Source of the DNA: Chaetorhynchus papuensis
Lineage: Eukaryota > Chordata > Aves > Passeriformes > Rhipiduridae
Direction of reading: 5' to 3'
DNA length: 64,000 bases
NCBI GenBank assembly: GCA_013396525.1
Contig: VWYX01000215.1
Coordinates: 393,705-457,704, forward strand
The notes below the pieces were generated by a model that was given only the letters and a program-made list of their open reading frames with translations, was not told the DNA's origin and did no database searches. The translations under genes were made by a program, and so were the position numbers. Below, piece after piece: positions 26,308-38,454 of the stretch. How positions within the stretch are numbered: the first letter of the stretch is position 1; each line of letters opens with the position of its first letter.

Positions 26308-29300
26308 GCATAATCACAGCAAAGATGGCCTGTAAATAAAAATAAAACGAATAATAAAAATAGCCCCATTTACTGTATACACAAGTACTTTTAATCAGAC
26401 CCTAAATTCATTTCAGAAATGTGCTGTCACATTTCACAGATGCAAGATATTCTAGAAGAGCTGAAACCAAACTTGAGCACATTTCTGGCTTTATCCTAAA
26501 ATACTGTGCATTTTGCTTATTCAAGAAATTAGATGATCCTCTTCTACCCAAAGTTTTAGACCTCAAATCAATACAAGACAATCACCTTGTTTTGGAGCTA
26601 AGATATTCCAGGACAAATCACAGTATTTTTAAGTTGGTTAATACAGATTATGTTAGAAATTTAAGGGAGGAAATATAACATTTCTGTATGAAATCAAAGC
26701 TGACTTTACAAGATGATCACACACATCTCTATTAAATTATGTTACTTTTATCTTCCACCAAAAAAGAATATAATCCTCCTTAACAACAGCATAAAATTCC
26801 ATTTGCTTTAGAAAAGCATACATCAAATAATACTGGCACACTTTATTTCAAAGGACTTTGTTGTCTCAGCTCTGTAGCAATACTGCAATACAGGTTAAGA
26901 CTTGTTCATTAAGAGATCAATGACAGGCACATAGCAAACTTTAAAAAGGCAAGCCAAGTACAAATCCTCTTTTGAAATTATTTTTGTATTTTTAATCTAA
27001 ATTGGAAACAGTAGGCATGAAACATGTATACAGCAAACATAAAACAACTATGCCATTTTTCCCTTAATGATCTCAAGAGCTTTTGATATGGCAACTGGAA
27101 AACCACCTTCACGTTGCCATGCACAGGGGACAGACTCCTGACTGAGTATGGACATAGAAAATCATAGTACTTAAAGACACCTGACCCTCCAAGCCCACTT
27201 CCCTCTCCCCAGTGGCAGCAGCACATTAGTTAGAGGAATGCTCAGTGACACCAATCAACACTGAACAGATACAAGGGACAGTATCCCCTACTGTGTCTCA
27301 GAGTGACCTATAAAAAACGCCTCCCCCCTTGCTTTAACTGGCTAAATATCAATCTTGTATACATTTTCACACAGTGTGAGGAAGTACTCAGCCACTTACA
27401 GGTGTAACACATGGATCCTGTACACTAGAGCCTTGCAGAAGGATAACTGCTGACTGGAACTCAAGGTACCTCTGTCCTACTGCAAAATTAGAGTAGTACA
27501 GCCTGTAAGAGTGCAGCACATCAGATAAAATTTAAAAAAACTACAAACAGGGTATAGCATTACAGCAGGGGTATCTGATTACTGCCTGGCTGTAACTAGC
27601 ACATGCATCTTCAGGACAACTACATCCCAACTACAAGCAGGATGGCAGTGTAGGAAAAAAAGAGGATTTCTGCCTAATTGTTATTATTTCAAATATTTGA
27701 AACTTAAGCGTCAATGACTCTTCACATTTTAAAGCTTTTAATGGCTTTAGATGTATTTAGAGCTTTAAATGTCAAAATGTCAAGGACTTTTAACTAGGAT
27801 TTTTAAAGATACAGAGAGAGAGAGAAACAATGTTACAGAGGTCTTGCAGTCCAGGAATCTAAGTTAATGAAAAGAGACTTCAGATATGAAGAAATTTCCT
27901 ACAACAGTTTTTTTTACTAGTTCCCTCGTCCCCCACCAAAGAAGCTCTCCAAAACCTTTTTAATTTAGGCTGTGCAAAAATGCAGTTCAGGAACACAGGT
28001 TTAAGCAATGCCACTGAAACAATTCATAGTATGCACACACAGCCCAGGCATTCCTCTTTTCAAAGGTTATTCCACTTGAGAAAACTATCTCCCCAAAGTT
28101 GTGCTCCTCATGCTCATCTCTGAGAGTCAGATTTAGCAGACCGTAAGTGACAGTCAAGGGCCTGATAGCTCACACAGTAAGAGGAATTAGGCAGTTTACA
28201 GACTTAAATTACAAAATCTCATATTCTACAAACAAGAACAGCTACCAGCAGCAAAGGGTTCAGTGAGGGTTTCATTGCTTGTAGCTTCATTAAGTAGATG
28301 TAGACTCAGAACAGACAATTTAATGAATTTGTTTATGCAATGTACCAGCTCAGAGTTAGCTAGGACAGCCTAATAAAGCTATGCACACCGCTGTGAATTT
28401 GAACCACATTTCTACATCCAATAACACCTTGATATTAAGCGTTAAATATCACTGAGAAGGCAATCTTGATTTGTAGGTCTGAAGGACACAGACTTCACAA
28501 CTTTCCAACAAAAAGAAACCACCGCTCTTTGCAGTCTTGAGCTTGGCCAGACCCAAGTCCTACTAGTGGATTTCAAAAGAGTTTTCTACTATAAGCTCCT
28601 TTTTACTGCCTTGACAATTACGGGTCACATCCTTTAACATTTTTCAACCTATTTTGGAATAGATAAAGAGATTGAAACCTGCCTTCATTCCGAAAACAGA
28701 TTTTTGTGGCGGCACTTTAAACAGTTCTTTTCCAAAGCCTTAATTTTCAGCATTCTTAAAACATGGATATGTCTTCCAAATAAGTTTAGCTTTGACAAAG
28801 ACGTTTCAGAGTAAGATGACAAAACACAATATTGTTGAAGCCTTTCATCTAGAACATACAAAGAGATTTGGGCTTGTAACAAGGCTAATTAAAATCTTAG
28901 AAACACAGCTTTAGTTTAAAACACTCAAGGACAAAAATTTCTGCTTTCCTTCTAGAAAGATTAAATGGTTTGTTGCCACAATAAATCTCACCTCTTTAAA
29001 ACTTCAAATGTGTTACATCTTATTCCATCTCCTTATAATTTTGACCTTCAAAGGTCAAAACACAAGCATCTCCACCCGAGCCATCTATCAACTGCAAGGT
29101 TTCTCCTATTAGTAAAGGATTTTTAAATGAGAAAGAAGAAAACCAAAAAACTTATTCCAAGCAGAATGACTATGGAGAAATGACTCAAGCTTAGGTAGTG
29201 AAAGTTAATGGAATGCCATCTGAAATGAAGACTGACTCAGTAACACGAGACCTGCTAGTCATTTGTTAATCTTCAATTCAAAGCCCACTAGAAGTACTTG

Positions 29301-30960
29301 TATAATACCAGCAAAATAGAAGATACTGCTTGTTTTTCCTCTTGGGCAGGAGAACAAGCTTTAAGTGAGAACAGCAGTTTTTCTGGCACTAGATAAAATG
29401 AAAATCACTAATTGCTATGTACCCCTGAAAGATTGATTACTTTAGCACTTAAGAACCAGGACTAGGTAAACTTGCAGTAGAATGATTTTATTCTGCTCAT
29501 CTGCAAGACTTGCATAAGATTTATTCTTGGATTTCCATTTGGTATGTGGGTATTTTGCATTTGGCATTCCCTCCTCCTGAACGTATTGCACCTTAACAGT
29601 ATACAATCTTCAGGAACATCCTTTCTCTGGAACAGTTAAGATCTGTAACATCAGGCAGAATTTGTGGAGATTGAGAGACTGGATTTTTACAAGTGGAATG
29701 GTCTAGACCAGACGGAGAAAGAAATCGTCATATACTGCTCCCCTAATTGTTGTTAAGGCCTTAAGGGTTCATTTCTGAACTCTAAAATCTAAAAAAAGAA
29801 AAAAAACAGTTCAAATGAGTTAAAAATTAAACATTTCTGTTTAGAAAGGCAAATATGATCAGGAAATAAAGTACAGGTACATGTGATATTAAATAATACA
29901 GTTTTGCCTATTCTTGATGTTAATTTAGGTAGTTAACAATTATTTTATCAATTTCATCAATTTTTTTTTTTGTGGCTAAGTTATTAGTAAGTCTTAGCAG
30001 TAAAGAAATGTCTTTTTCTTTCTTTCCAGAGAATACATGATATCACATGAAGTTTTTTAAACATTTCCCACTATTGTTATGGTTTTGCAGCTCAGCATGT
30101 TTTGAATTGTTTCAGAAAAAATTTCTACATCTAACTCAAAAGGAAGACAATATCTCCTTGTTTCACCAAATGAATTAATTTCATTCTTCACGAGACATAT
30201 CCAACAAGCAGAACACCAAATGCCTACAGCTAACTAAAACTAGCTTAAAAGCATGGTGGAACAAACATATTGTAACTTCCAGTAAAGCTGTGAATGAATT
30301 GCCTTCTAGAAAAGTAAACCAAATGAGCTTTTCTTAGTAACACCCAAACATGACTACAAAACCCTCCGTGTCAACCATTAATCCTAGGAAAACTTTTCGT
30401 AACAAGGAAAAGGTTAGTGTAGATCCTGTTCCCCTCCCTACTCCTGCAGCTAACACTACCAGCTCATTCAAGCACTCTGCTTGCCAGCTTTAAGTGCACA
30501 GTCATGGCAGAAGCCAACACAATGTCTTTTCCCCTCACCCAGTGACAGAGGAGATACAATATCCTATCCACTTCCTTTAAATGTTTTGGGACTTTTGCCC
30601 AAATGTTTTGCCTTGAGAAGCTCATCTTGCTTTACCCCGACTTTGCTTCACACTAATACCTCATAGTCACTGCAATAAATTTTAGAGAAGATCCAGTTAC
30701 TTTACTTACACAGCAAACAACTGATGTCTTATTATGTTGTTACTAAGATGCACCTACACTACAGGCTTTAAAGCTCTAGTCTTACAGCTACAGGGTAAGA
30801 TCACATCAAACTAATCTACTGATTAATCAGCTAGTACTTAATCACGTAGATTTTCCAATTTCTTCAATCAGCAGTGAGCTACACTTGCCACAAAGCAATT
30901 CAGCCACTCTTCAGCAAGGCTGCAGTGCTAGTTTAAAACTTAGGCTAAAGCATTTCAAAT
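26308..30960. other. intergenic downstream of EIF1B, no gene seen
   Basis: This AT-rich unique sequence lies 3' of EIF1B. Small runs only (GA near 27815, A tracts). By vertebrate synteny the next gene in this direction would be ENTPD3, but none of its apyrase motifs is found here. Confidence 0.5.
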
Positions 30961-30985
30961 ATCCCAGAAATTATATGAATAAACT

Positions 30986-30991
30986 TTTATT
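30986..30991 (-). terminator. EIF1B: candidate EIF1B poly(A) signal AATAAA
   Basis: The complement of TTTATT gives AATAAA about 320 nt downstream of the EIF1B stop. It is the first canonical hexamer I find after the stop codon. Cleavage would fall near 30965-30975, giving a 3'UTR of about 340 nt. No transcript data were available to check this. Confidence 0.55.
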
Positions 30992-31307
30992 TTTAAGCAA
31001 CAACACTATTTGAATAAAACTCACACATTTAACTCAGGTGGAGAATACTAAACTGAACAATCTTCACTAATACATTTCCATTGGAAATGTGTTAAAGTTC
31101 ACAAGTGTCTTCATTACCATCTTACTGAAGTTTTTTTATGTGTTTCTAGTCTACACACCACCTGTTTCATGCAGTCATGCAAATGTGAATCAAATTGTAA
31201 ATGTTCAGGTAAGAGGGAAGTCCATTCACTGCAAAGATTCATTTTCACAGAAGAGCCAGGATAGGTAGGACCAATACTGCAGGGTTCTTCATAAGAGTAC
31301 AGATACG

Positions 31308-31352
31308 TTAGAAGCCATGAACTTTCAGTTGTTCTTCCTTGACAATGCCAAT
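31308..31352 (-). CDS. EIF1B: EIF1B terminal coding exon 4
   Basis: This exon encodes IGIVKEEQLKVHGF and a TAA stop (complement of 31308-31310), behind the acceptor ttctcctttag. The VKEEQ wording separates it from EIF1. Confidence 0.96.
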   Translation of the reverse strand: MGIVKEEQLKVHGF

Positions 31353-34300
31353 CTAAAGGAGAAAACCAATATATTTTAGTAAAGCTTACATACTTAGCCT
31401 ATTACAGCAATATCAAGTTACCACAATCTTACACTTTGATTAAACAAACTGCAATACACCGTATATACTCAATGAAAAACATTCTTCTAGTTTACAGAAT
31501 GTTTCCGGGCCGAGCAGAAGAACTGACTAAACAAAAAGAAAACCTTATCAGACATCTGATTTGTTCTGTCGGCCTAGGGCTTATTCTTTGACTGTGCAAC
31601 AACTCTGCATCATCACTTGCATCAGAGTAAGCCTTTTTCCTCTCTAGTGCTTTCAGTCTCACGATTATGCTTTGCATCGAACACTTGATTTTACAAGCAC
31701 AGAGCTCAAGCTGCACTGCCAGAGAACAACTGGTGTGCTGTAACAGTGCAAAGGCATCCTGCAGTGCTCTGATTCTCACCAAAGGCTTACTCTCATTCCG
31801 CAAGTGTCATTTTACTTTCTGGCTGAAAATACAAAGGAACCACAGTGGCCATCTTTAGCTGGTTAATTAGCATCACTACCACCTGGCACCCCACTGCTTC
31901 CAGAGAGATTTGATATTTATCTGCAGTCCCTCACCTCCAAGAGGAATTGGCAAATGTTCTTCCTCTGGTCACCTTGCAGCTGGATAACTTCACCGTATTC
32001 AGGATGCTCAATCACAGTGCCATTACAAGCAAATTTCTAAGAGAGAAACATTCATATTATGTGACATGCGATGTACATCATGATTTTGCTAAGTCAGTAT
32101 TTTCAGAAGAACTTTGTCTCAGAGGCTGCTTACTATTTTGATGTCAAGCCAGGCAAAGGTTAAATTTATTTTACTGGCTCTGAGGGCAAATTGAACATAT
32201 CTGCTGATACATACATACACAAACTAAACTGCTGACGGTAAATTCAGGCAAGGACAGGATTAGCTACTGTGCAGAAGGAAATGGTCAATAGTCATTGCAA
32301 GAATGAAAAACAAAGTCATAAGATACAGCCTTTCAACTCCACACTGTTTTAAAATAAGTATTTTTATCCTGGCAAAAAGAAAGGCCTCTACTTTGAGCAA
32401 CAACCCATCTGTAACAGAGGCAGGAATAAAAACGATTTCTACTTTAAACTGATTTTATTCTTTACATCAACAAAGCCATGTATCTGAAATTTTTTAGTCT
32501 ATATTTTATTCACTTCTTTGTAAGATAGAAATGCTTAACTTTTAAGCAAAAATCAGACACTGATAGGTGTTTTGAGAACGGGAAAGAACTCAAACATGAA
32601 AGTGATGCGCACTAGAAAGAATTAAGTGAAATAAATATTTTGTTACTTAGTATTAAAAGCTATTTTATTCCTTTATATAGAGTTATTATCAAATCAAATC
32701 AGTAACTTTACCTTTTTGAAAGCTTTCACAAGTTTCTTTTTGTCATAATCATCTGCAATGCCCTGAACAGTTGTTAGTGTCTTTCTTCCGTTCCGTTGCT
32801 GGATCCTTATATGAATGTAATCCTCAGTCCCTGCCGGGAGTAAGTCGTCACCCTTTGTTGCATCAGCAAAGGGGTCTGCAGGAGGAAAAAGATTCATGTA
32901 ATTCCCACAAAGGAAAACACCCAAGTTCAAAACTAAGATGGAAGATTCTCAATTCACAAAAAATTATTATTACATTCAGGGTATAATCTTGATGTTTAAT
33001 CCCTGTTTAAAAACACACTGTTAAAACCAAAGTGCTTTTTTTGTACAGCAATATTAAGTCTCGTTACCCTACGTACTCAGGACAGCCCTCTCAACTACCA
33101 GGCACCCAGTTTCTTCCATGCCTTCCCAGGTATGAACAATTTTCTGCAACAGTATCAGTTTAGTTCATTGTTTCTTGCAAACTGTAAATCCTGAACCTGA
33201 AAACATGGTTCTGAGAGAACATCAAATGCACGTAAGTTTTAGACAGCTGCATACACTTACAGTGAAATACAGCAACTGTAGCTCTTATCAGATCAACTGA
33301 TAAGAACACAGAAACAGAAAAGCTCTAGAACACACACTCCCTTACAGGTCAAGAACAGAAGTCTTACGCTGTGGTAGCTACCACACTACCAGCATGTAAA
33401 GGCATGGATGTAACTCTTGGCTACTAATAGAAAAAAAGAGAGATACACTCTAACAGATGTCAGAGGCTGCCTGTAAACCAGAACTCCTCCAGTCAGCAGC
33501 TTCAGTCAAGAAATGTAACAAAATGAATTTAGGCTTAGACTAAAGAAAGGTCAGTTCTCAAATCCTTCCAAGTTTAGCATTTATCTAGGACAGATAAAAC
33601 AGAAAGGCATTTAGAAAGAAGGGGGGTTCTGGGTTAACACTTCTTATTCTCTGTACTCCACAAAAACATATTTAACATTCAATCAAGAAATTTTACAGTT
33701 CTACAAGTCTCCTAATCAGTAGCTCCAAATAAACCTTGCAGCATGAAGTACTTTATTACTTTTTAAGAATAATCACAAATAATTTTTCTGTACTAATAAG
33801 AACAATATTTAAGATTCCATGTAGGTTCAATAGCCATGCAAGCTACAATTACCCAAACTTCCATTCAAAACTCAGATCTAAAAATGCTGATCAAGTTTTG
33901 CCATCCACTAGAAAGAAATGCCCCAAATGAGTAGAACTTCAGCAGAAACACAAAAAAGTAGTTCAGTTGCAGACTGACAGATCCTTGTAGAAACAAGAAT
34001 GACACGAGCATTAAAGGCACTGAAAGCATAATGAGGATTCAAACACAACAGGAAAGAAGTACAACACTGGGAATCTTGACTAGCTTAATTTCTACTTTGG
34101 AATTTGTTAAACCGTGCTGAATTTTACTGTCCCCCACAACTTGTGACACAAACACTCATAGGAAATTTTAGTCAAAGAAAAAGTGAAAGAAAAAGAGGTC
34201 TTGGGCATGAGGATCACTTGGCAGAGTTTAGGACTTCAGGTTGGAGACAAGCCAAGATAACTTGGCAGAGTTTAGGGCTCTGAACAGGAGGTAAGCCAGC

Positions 34301-35066
34301 ACTGTAGGTATCAACACTGGATCCCTTCAAACGGGATCTGGGCGGCACCTTCCTCAGGCACAGGGTGAGCTCCCCAGTCATGACTGAACGTAACCTTCTC
34401 ACATGGCTTATACGTGCAGAAGATTACAGTCAAAACTGCGACCAAAAGCCTGACATTATTGTATAAAGTGCTAATTTGCTCACTTCTGCTGCTTATAGAT
34501 AAGGGAGGAGGAGAACGCTGGCCCGGCACGGTTAAACTTCCCTGCTGATAGGAGAGAAATGATCCGCCATCTGCGTAGCTACTCTATAGAAACAATAACC
34601 TTTGCAGGGCTCGTACAGCGTTTTGGGGACATTGCTTAGGATAAGATGAGGCAGCAAACCAACTGCAACTGATGAAGTTATTTCCTTAGCAAAGGATATG
34701 AGCCCTTGATACGGGGTGTCAGAGCAGAGAACATGGCAGCACCTCCTACGGGAGCAGCGAGGGGCTGAGCCTCCCGCCCGAGGTCTCTCCGCCGCACACA
34801 CCGAGCACGTCCCGAGGCCGGCGGCGCGGGAGGACAAGGACGAGCCGCCGGCGCTGCCCCACGGAGCACCGCGGCGACAGCCGCTCAGTGTCACCGCGGG
34901 GGCGGGGGGCCCCGCGGCCCTCGGCAACGCGGAGGCAGGACGGCGGGGCCGGGGGCAGAGAGAGGGGGCCGGGGGCGATGGGTGGGTTTGCCGAGGGGGT
35001 GGCTGCGGGGGTGGCGGCGCGCCGGCGGCTCTTACCGAAGGATTGGAGGTTCTGGATCGAGGACAT
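31308..35066 (-). CDS. EIF1B: eukaryotic translation initiation factor 1B (eIF1B), complete, 4 coding exons
   Basis: The spliced CDS joins 35066-35036, 32875-32712, 32036-31935 and 31352-31308 (342 bp, 113 residues plus TAA), the usual length of the family. All introns are GT/AG (phases 1, 0, 0; 2160, 675 and 582 bp), so this is not a processed copy. The protein is a SUI1-domain factor: a short disordered start (MSSIQNLQSF), then DPFADATKGDD, the basic 40S-binding loop QQRNGRKTLTTVQG, KKFACNGTV and the end VKEEQLKVHGF. eIF1 proteins bind the 40S subunit near the P site and enforce start-codon selection during scanning. Residues ATKGDD and QFLLEIGIVKEEQ match my memory of EIF1B rather than EIF1 (ASKGDD, GLAKDDQ). 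The promoter is a CpG island. The nearest gene on the right is PRLH2, divergent, about 8 kb away. Confidence 0.97.
31935..32036 (-). CDS. EIF1B: EIF1B coding exon 3
   Basis: This 102-bp, phase-0 exon encodes 34 residues from KFACNGTVIEHPEYGEV to NICQFLLE. The acceptor is tttctctcttag and the donor is GAG|gtgagg. Confidence 0.97.
32712..32875 (-). CDS. EIF1B: EIF1B coding exon 2 (core of SUI1 domain)
   Basis: This 164-bp exon encodes residues 11-65, from DPFADATKGDD to KLVKAFKK. The acceptor is tcctcctgcag and the donor is AAG|gtaaag. It contains the QQRNGRK basic loop used for 40S contact in the family. Confidence 0.97.
34216..34303. repeat. imperfect tandem duplication, 44-bp period, in EIF1B intron 1
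   Basis: Both units begin 'acttggcagagtttagg' (34216 and 34260). They continue with partly matching 'g..ttggagacaagccaag' and 'g..caggaggtaagccag' segments. Confidence 0.8.
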
Positions 35067-35398
35067 GCGACTCTGCGGCGAGAGGCTGGAGCTGCGGGGA
35101 AGCGAGTCCGCTCGGGTCACGTCTCCGGCTCCGCAGTGCCACGCGGGGGCGGGGAGCGGGAGGGAGAGAGGGGAGGGGTAACAAAAGCAGAGGGACGTGG
35201 GGAGCGAACCCGAGACGGAGAGCGAGAGCGAGAGGAAGGAGTAAGAGGAGGAAGCGCAAAGGGAAATAAAACGTAGAGGGAGGGAGGGACCCCCCGCCCC
35301 TCGCCCGCACCGCCCCACGGCACCGCCAACGGGCACCGCCCGCCGCGCTCCGCACAAAATGGCGTCTCGCACGTGACGGCCCCTCAGGAGCCCGGGGC
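34700..35398 (-). promoter_or_regulatory. EIF1B: EIF1B CpG-island promoter and 5'UTR
   Basis: This is a GC- and CpG-dense block in an otherwise AT-rich region, spanning EIF1B exon 1 and its upstream flank. Toward its upstream end lie an E-box CACGTGAC (35370-35377, GTCACGTG on the minus strand, a USF/bHLH-type site) and CAAAATGGCG (35355-35364), a YY1-like motif common at housekeeping transcription starts. No TATA box is seen at the expected place. The transcription start is therefore inferred at about 35340-35380, giving a 5'UTR near 300 nt with a purine-rich tract (35150-35285 on the plus strand). The island ends abruptly where a CR1 element begins at about 35399. Confidence 0.75.
35036..35066 (-). 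CDS. EIF1B: EIF1B coding exon 1
   Basis: This exon encodes MSSIQNLQSF plus the first base of codon 11. Its donor is G|gtaag (complement at 35031-35035). The ATG is the complement of CAT at 35064-35066. The split codon becomes Asp after joining exon 2, giving the conserved SFDPFAD junction. Confidence 0.95.
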
Positions 35399-35840
35399 AC
35401 AGAATCACGCAATTAGTTTGGAAAAGACCTCTGAGGTCATCGAGTCCAACTCATGACTGAACATGAACATGTCAACCAGACCATGTCACTGAGTGCCACG
35501 TCCAGACGGTGACTCCACCACCTCCCTGGGCAGCCCATTCCAATGTGTGATCACCCTTTCTGTGAAGAAATTCCTCCTGATGTTCAACCTAAACCTCCCC
35601 TGGTGCAGGCTACATCCTCTTGTCCTGTCGCTGGTTGCCTGGGAGAAGAGACTGACCCCACCCGGCTACACCCTCCTTTCAGGGAGTTGTAGAGAGAGAT
35701 AAGGTCTCTCCTGAGCCTCCTCTTTCCAGGCTAAACACCCCCAGCTCCCTCCGCCACTTCTCACAGGACTTGTGCTCAAGACCCTTCACCACCTTCATTG
35801 CCCTTCTCTGGACCCGCTCCAGCACCCCAATGTCCTTTCT
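35399..35840 (-). mobile_element. CR1 LINE fragment, 3' end, minus orientation
   Basis: On the plus strand this reads as a reverse-complement CR1 tail: 'agaatcac..', then 'gaggtcatcgagtccaac', 'ccacctccctgggcagcc', 'tgaagaaattcctcctgatg' and 'cccttctctggacccgctcc'. These are the standard order of CR1 3' segments. The element is 5'-truncated, with family similarity fading after about 35840. The tail faces the EIF1B promoter, about 20 bp from the E-box. Open frames here are shadows of the LINE. Confidence 0.9.
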
Positions 35841-36159
35841 CACAACAATGTTCTCCTCAGTGGATCCCCGACAGCAGTACCGGTGTGTTCCTGGAGGCCC
35901 TCATTCTCTATGCTTCTGGGCCTCAAGGACCCCTATGCCCCAGCAAGGGTGACCCCCATGGAGGCCCTTCCATTCTCACACCCCTTTGCCTTGGGTGCTT
36001 TTCAAGCTGATCTGAAATTGGGAGAGGGCTTCCCCCTTCCCCACTAAAATATGTTGGAAACCCCCCTCCTCGGGCCGCCCTCACTGGACAAAATGCTGCA
36101 TTGGTGGTGAGGGAGGCAGTCAGCACCCCACAAACTGCCTGTGCCTTCATTTTGGGCAT
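35841..36159. other. unassigned sequence between two opposed CR1 copies
   Basis: No gene is visible. The sequence is C-rich on the plus strand and has no clear CR1 match. It may be pre-insertion DNA or a diverged 5' portion of either LINE. Confidence 0.4.
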
Positions 36160-36396
36160 GGCTTGGAGACGTAAGAAGTTCCATCTCAGCATGAGGAAGA
36201 ACTTCTTTATACTGAAGGAGGCAGAGCCCTGAACAGGCTGCTCAGAGTGGTCATGGAGTCTCCGTCTCTGGAGACATTCCAAACCCACCTGAATGTTCCT
36301 GTGTCACCTGTTTGAGATGACCCTGCCTTGGAAGGAGGATTGGACCCGATGATCTCAGGAGTCCAGCCCAACCCTAACTATCCTGTGATTCTGTGA
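36160..36396 (+). mobile_element. CR1 LINE fragment, 3' end, plus orientation
   Basis: This is the sense CR1 3' region: 'ttccatctcagcatgagg', 'aagaacttctttat', 'caggctgctcagagtggtc', 'tctggagacattccaaac' and 'ggattggacccgatgatctc', ending in the typical 'cctgtgattctgtga'. It is a different, older-looking CR1 subfamily from the copy at 35399. The two are arranged with 5' ends facing and tails outward. Confidence 0.9.
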
Positions 36397-38414
36397 ACTT
36401 TGCACCCTCTCAGGTGGGTGCAGCTCCTGTTCCCCAGTCCCTAGGGGCCACCACAGGTGGCTGGCACATGGCCTCATGGGACTCCTGTGTGACAGCTGCT
36501 CACTGACCATCCTTATTTTGGGAGGGTATCAGCAGTGTAGGGGCTGCAATGAGAAAAGTTTGCCTTTAAAAAGGTGTGCAGGTGTTACAAAGCTTGTCAG
36601 TCCTCATGAGGTGATAAATGCCTTTGCAGTTGTACAGTAAGCTAATTCCACTGGCAGAAGTGGCAGAACCTGTAGTTCTCTTTTATTTTTTTCTCTTTTT
36701 GGCTTTTATGCTAAACTTCCATCCTCTTATATCAAAGGGATATTTCTTTTCTACAATCCATGGTCTGGATCAGCACTGCAGTAGTTTTATGAATGCCAGT
36801 GTGCAATGGTCTAAGAAAGTTTCTAGTCCTGGCACTTTGCAAGGAAGCTTTTCTTCTTTCCATGGGGAAAGCAAGGCCATTTACCATGGTACAACACCTC
36901 TGCTTACCCTTTGCTACCATCATTGATTAAACCTTTCACTGCACTATGGGCTGTAGATGAGGGTTGTTTCACTCATTCCCAAGCAGCTGCAAAAGGCACT
37001 TTTGGGGTGGTACTGGGAGGATGGGGCAAGAACTTGAGGCCACAATTTGGATAATGCCTGTGGATTAAGGATGCAGAGCTAAACACTGAGAAACCTTCTG
37101 GAAAGGTTGAGGAAGCTTAGAATACCCATCCTCAGGGACATGACCCCAGGACATCAGTAACACCTGTCTCAGAAAGCTTGTATTACTACTAATGTGAAGA
37201 AGTTTTGGCTCTGATATATTTTTGCTAACCCTATGTCTCTCCGCAAGATTTTGTTGTGTCTTTTGCTCTCCCATCATCATCCCACGAAACTTTTTCCCAG
37301 TGGCAAAGCAGGTGCATCACCCTTTTTTTCTCCCAGCCACTGTTCTTTGTTACCTTAGCTGCACCAGTACTGTGCCAGTGGGGTGTCAGTGGGGCACTGG
37401 GATGAGCCAGATCAGCAAACTGATTTGAATTAAAAAATAAACTCAAAGGTTAAAGCCTCAGATCCACTCCACTTGCATAATTCTGCAACAGTTGTGCTGA
37501 GACAGCCGAGGAGGACAAGGCTGGGGACAGGCCTGGCCATGGATGAAAGGAACAGTGGATCTTCAGACGCAAACCCCAAGTCCGAGTCTGCAGGTTTAGC
37601 TGAGTATTCTGGTTGTTGCATCAGTTCTTGTGCTTACTCTGAATCTTCATGCATTTAAAATAGTTTTACACATCTAATTCTTACTGCAGGGTTAATCCAG
37701 TCCTATGGGCTCATTGGGCATCTGTGGCATTCATCCTACAGTTTACAGACAAATGAGATTGGGTGTCTGGGAAGCAACAAAGCTCCTTTATAAGCTAAGA
37801 AGATGTGACTTTGTTATCCTTAAAATTAAACAACAATGAATAGTTCTGGCAACTGCTGAGGGAATAGAAACAACCCCCAACTGCACAACTTGGCATGCAC
37901 TGTGCAGCAATTAAAATAAAGGTGGTGGCCAGCACCCTCATTGTCCTCTTGGCAGCCTTCCACAAAGTCCGTGTGAATTGGCGGGGCCTCTGTGGGGCTG
38001 TGTCAATGCAAAGAGCTCTCCCTTTGCTGTCCTCCTCAGAGGGAGCTGCAGGTCTCGATGTCACATCCGTCACTAAGGTCTGACATAAATCCTGTCTGTG
38101 CCAGCACATTGCACCAAACCTTGGTGTCTGTGTGCTGAGGCCGGTGGCATCCTGCTGGTGATGTGCTTCTCCTGCTATTGCCCCTCAACAGGACAATTGT
38201 CCTGAGGTCCTTTGACCTGACCCAGTCCTTCCCATTGCTCTTGAGCAGTCACTTGTGGCAATAGACCTGTGAAAGTCCTGGTTGTGAGGGGCTTCCAGTC
38301 ACACCAGACTGAAGGAAGGTGGGCAAAGCAGACATGGCCGAGCAGCAACCAAAAGAGGTAGAAGCAATTAAACTTGGTTTAAAACCTAAGTGAAGGTAAG
38401 AGGTGTTGTTGCTT

Positions 38415-38454
38415 AACTGTTAAATTTCAGTTTTCAAAAACTGTTAAATTTCAG
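38415..38454. repeat. 16-bp direct repeat, 24-bp period
   Basis: The exact 16-mer aactgttaaatttcag occurs at 38415-38430 and 38439-38454, separated by 8 bp. Confidence 0.9.

Noticed and set aside
1..30960. Search for ENTPD3 apyrase motifs (DAGSS, GATAG, GGAS types) left of EIF1B
   Set aside because: None was found in readable frames with splice sites.
31308..35066. Possibility that the eIF1-like gene is EIF1 or a retrocopy
   Set aside because: Three introns with good splice sites exclude a retrocopy. Residues ATKGDD and VKEEQ favour EIF1B, as does MYRIP next door.
34716..35276. 186-codon plus-strand open frame in the CpG island
   Set aside because: Low-complexity Gly/Arg/Glu composition, antisense to the EIF1B 5' region, no domain. 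GC-rich DNA has few stops.
34746..35408. 220-codon minus-strand open frame through EIF1B exon 1
   Set aside because: It reads through the EIF1B start exon and past its donor into intron. The true product is the spliced 113-residue eIF1B; the length comes from the stop-poor CpG island.
35493..36288. Several open frames on both strands near 36 kb
   Set aside because: These are translations of CR1 LINE 3' sequence and its antisense, not host genes.
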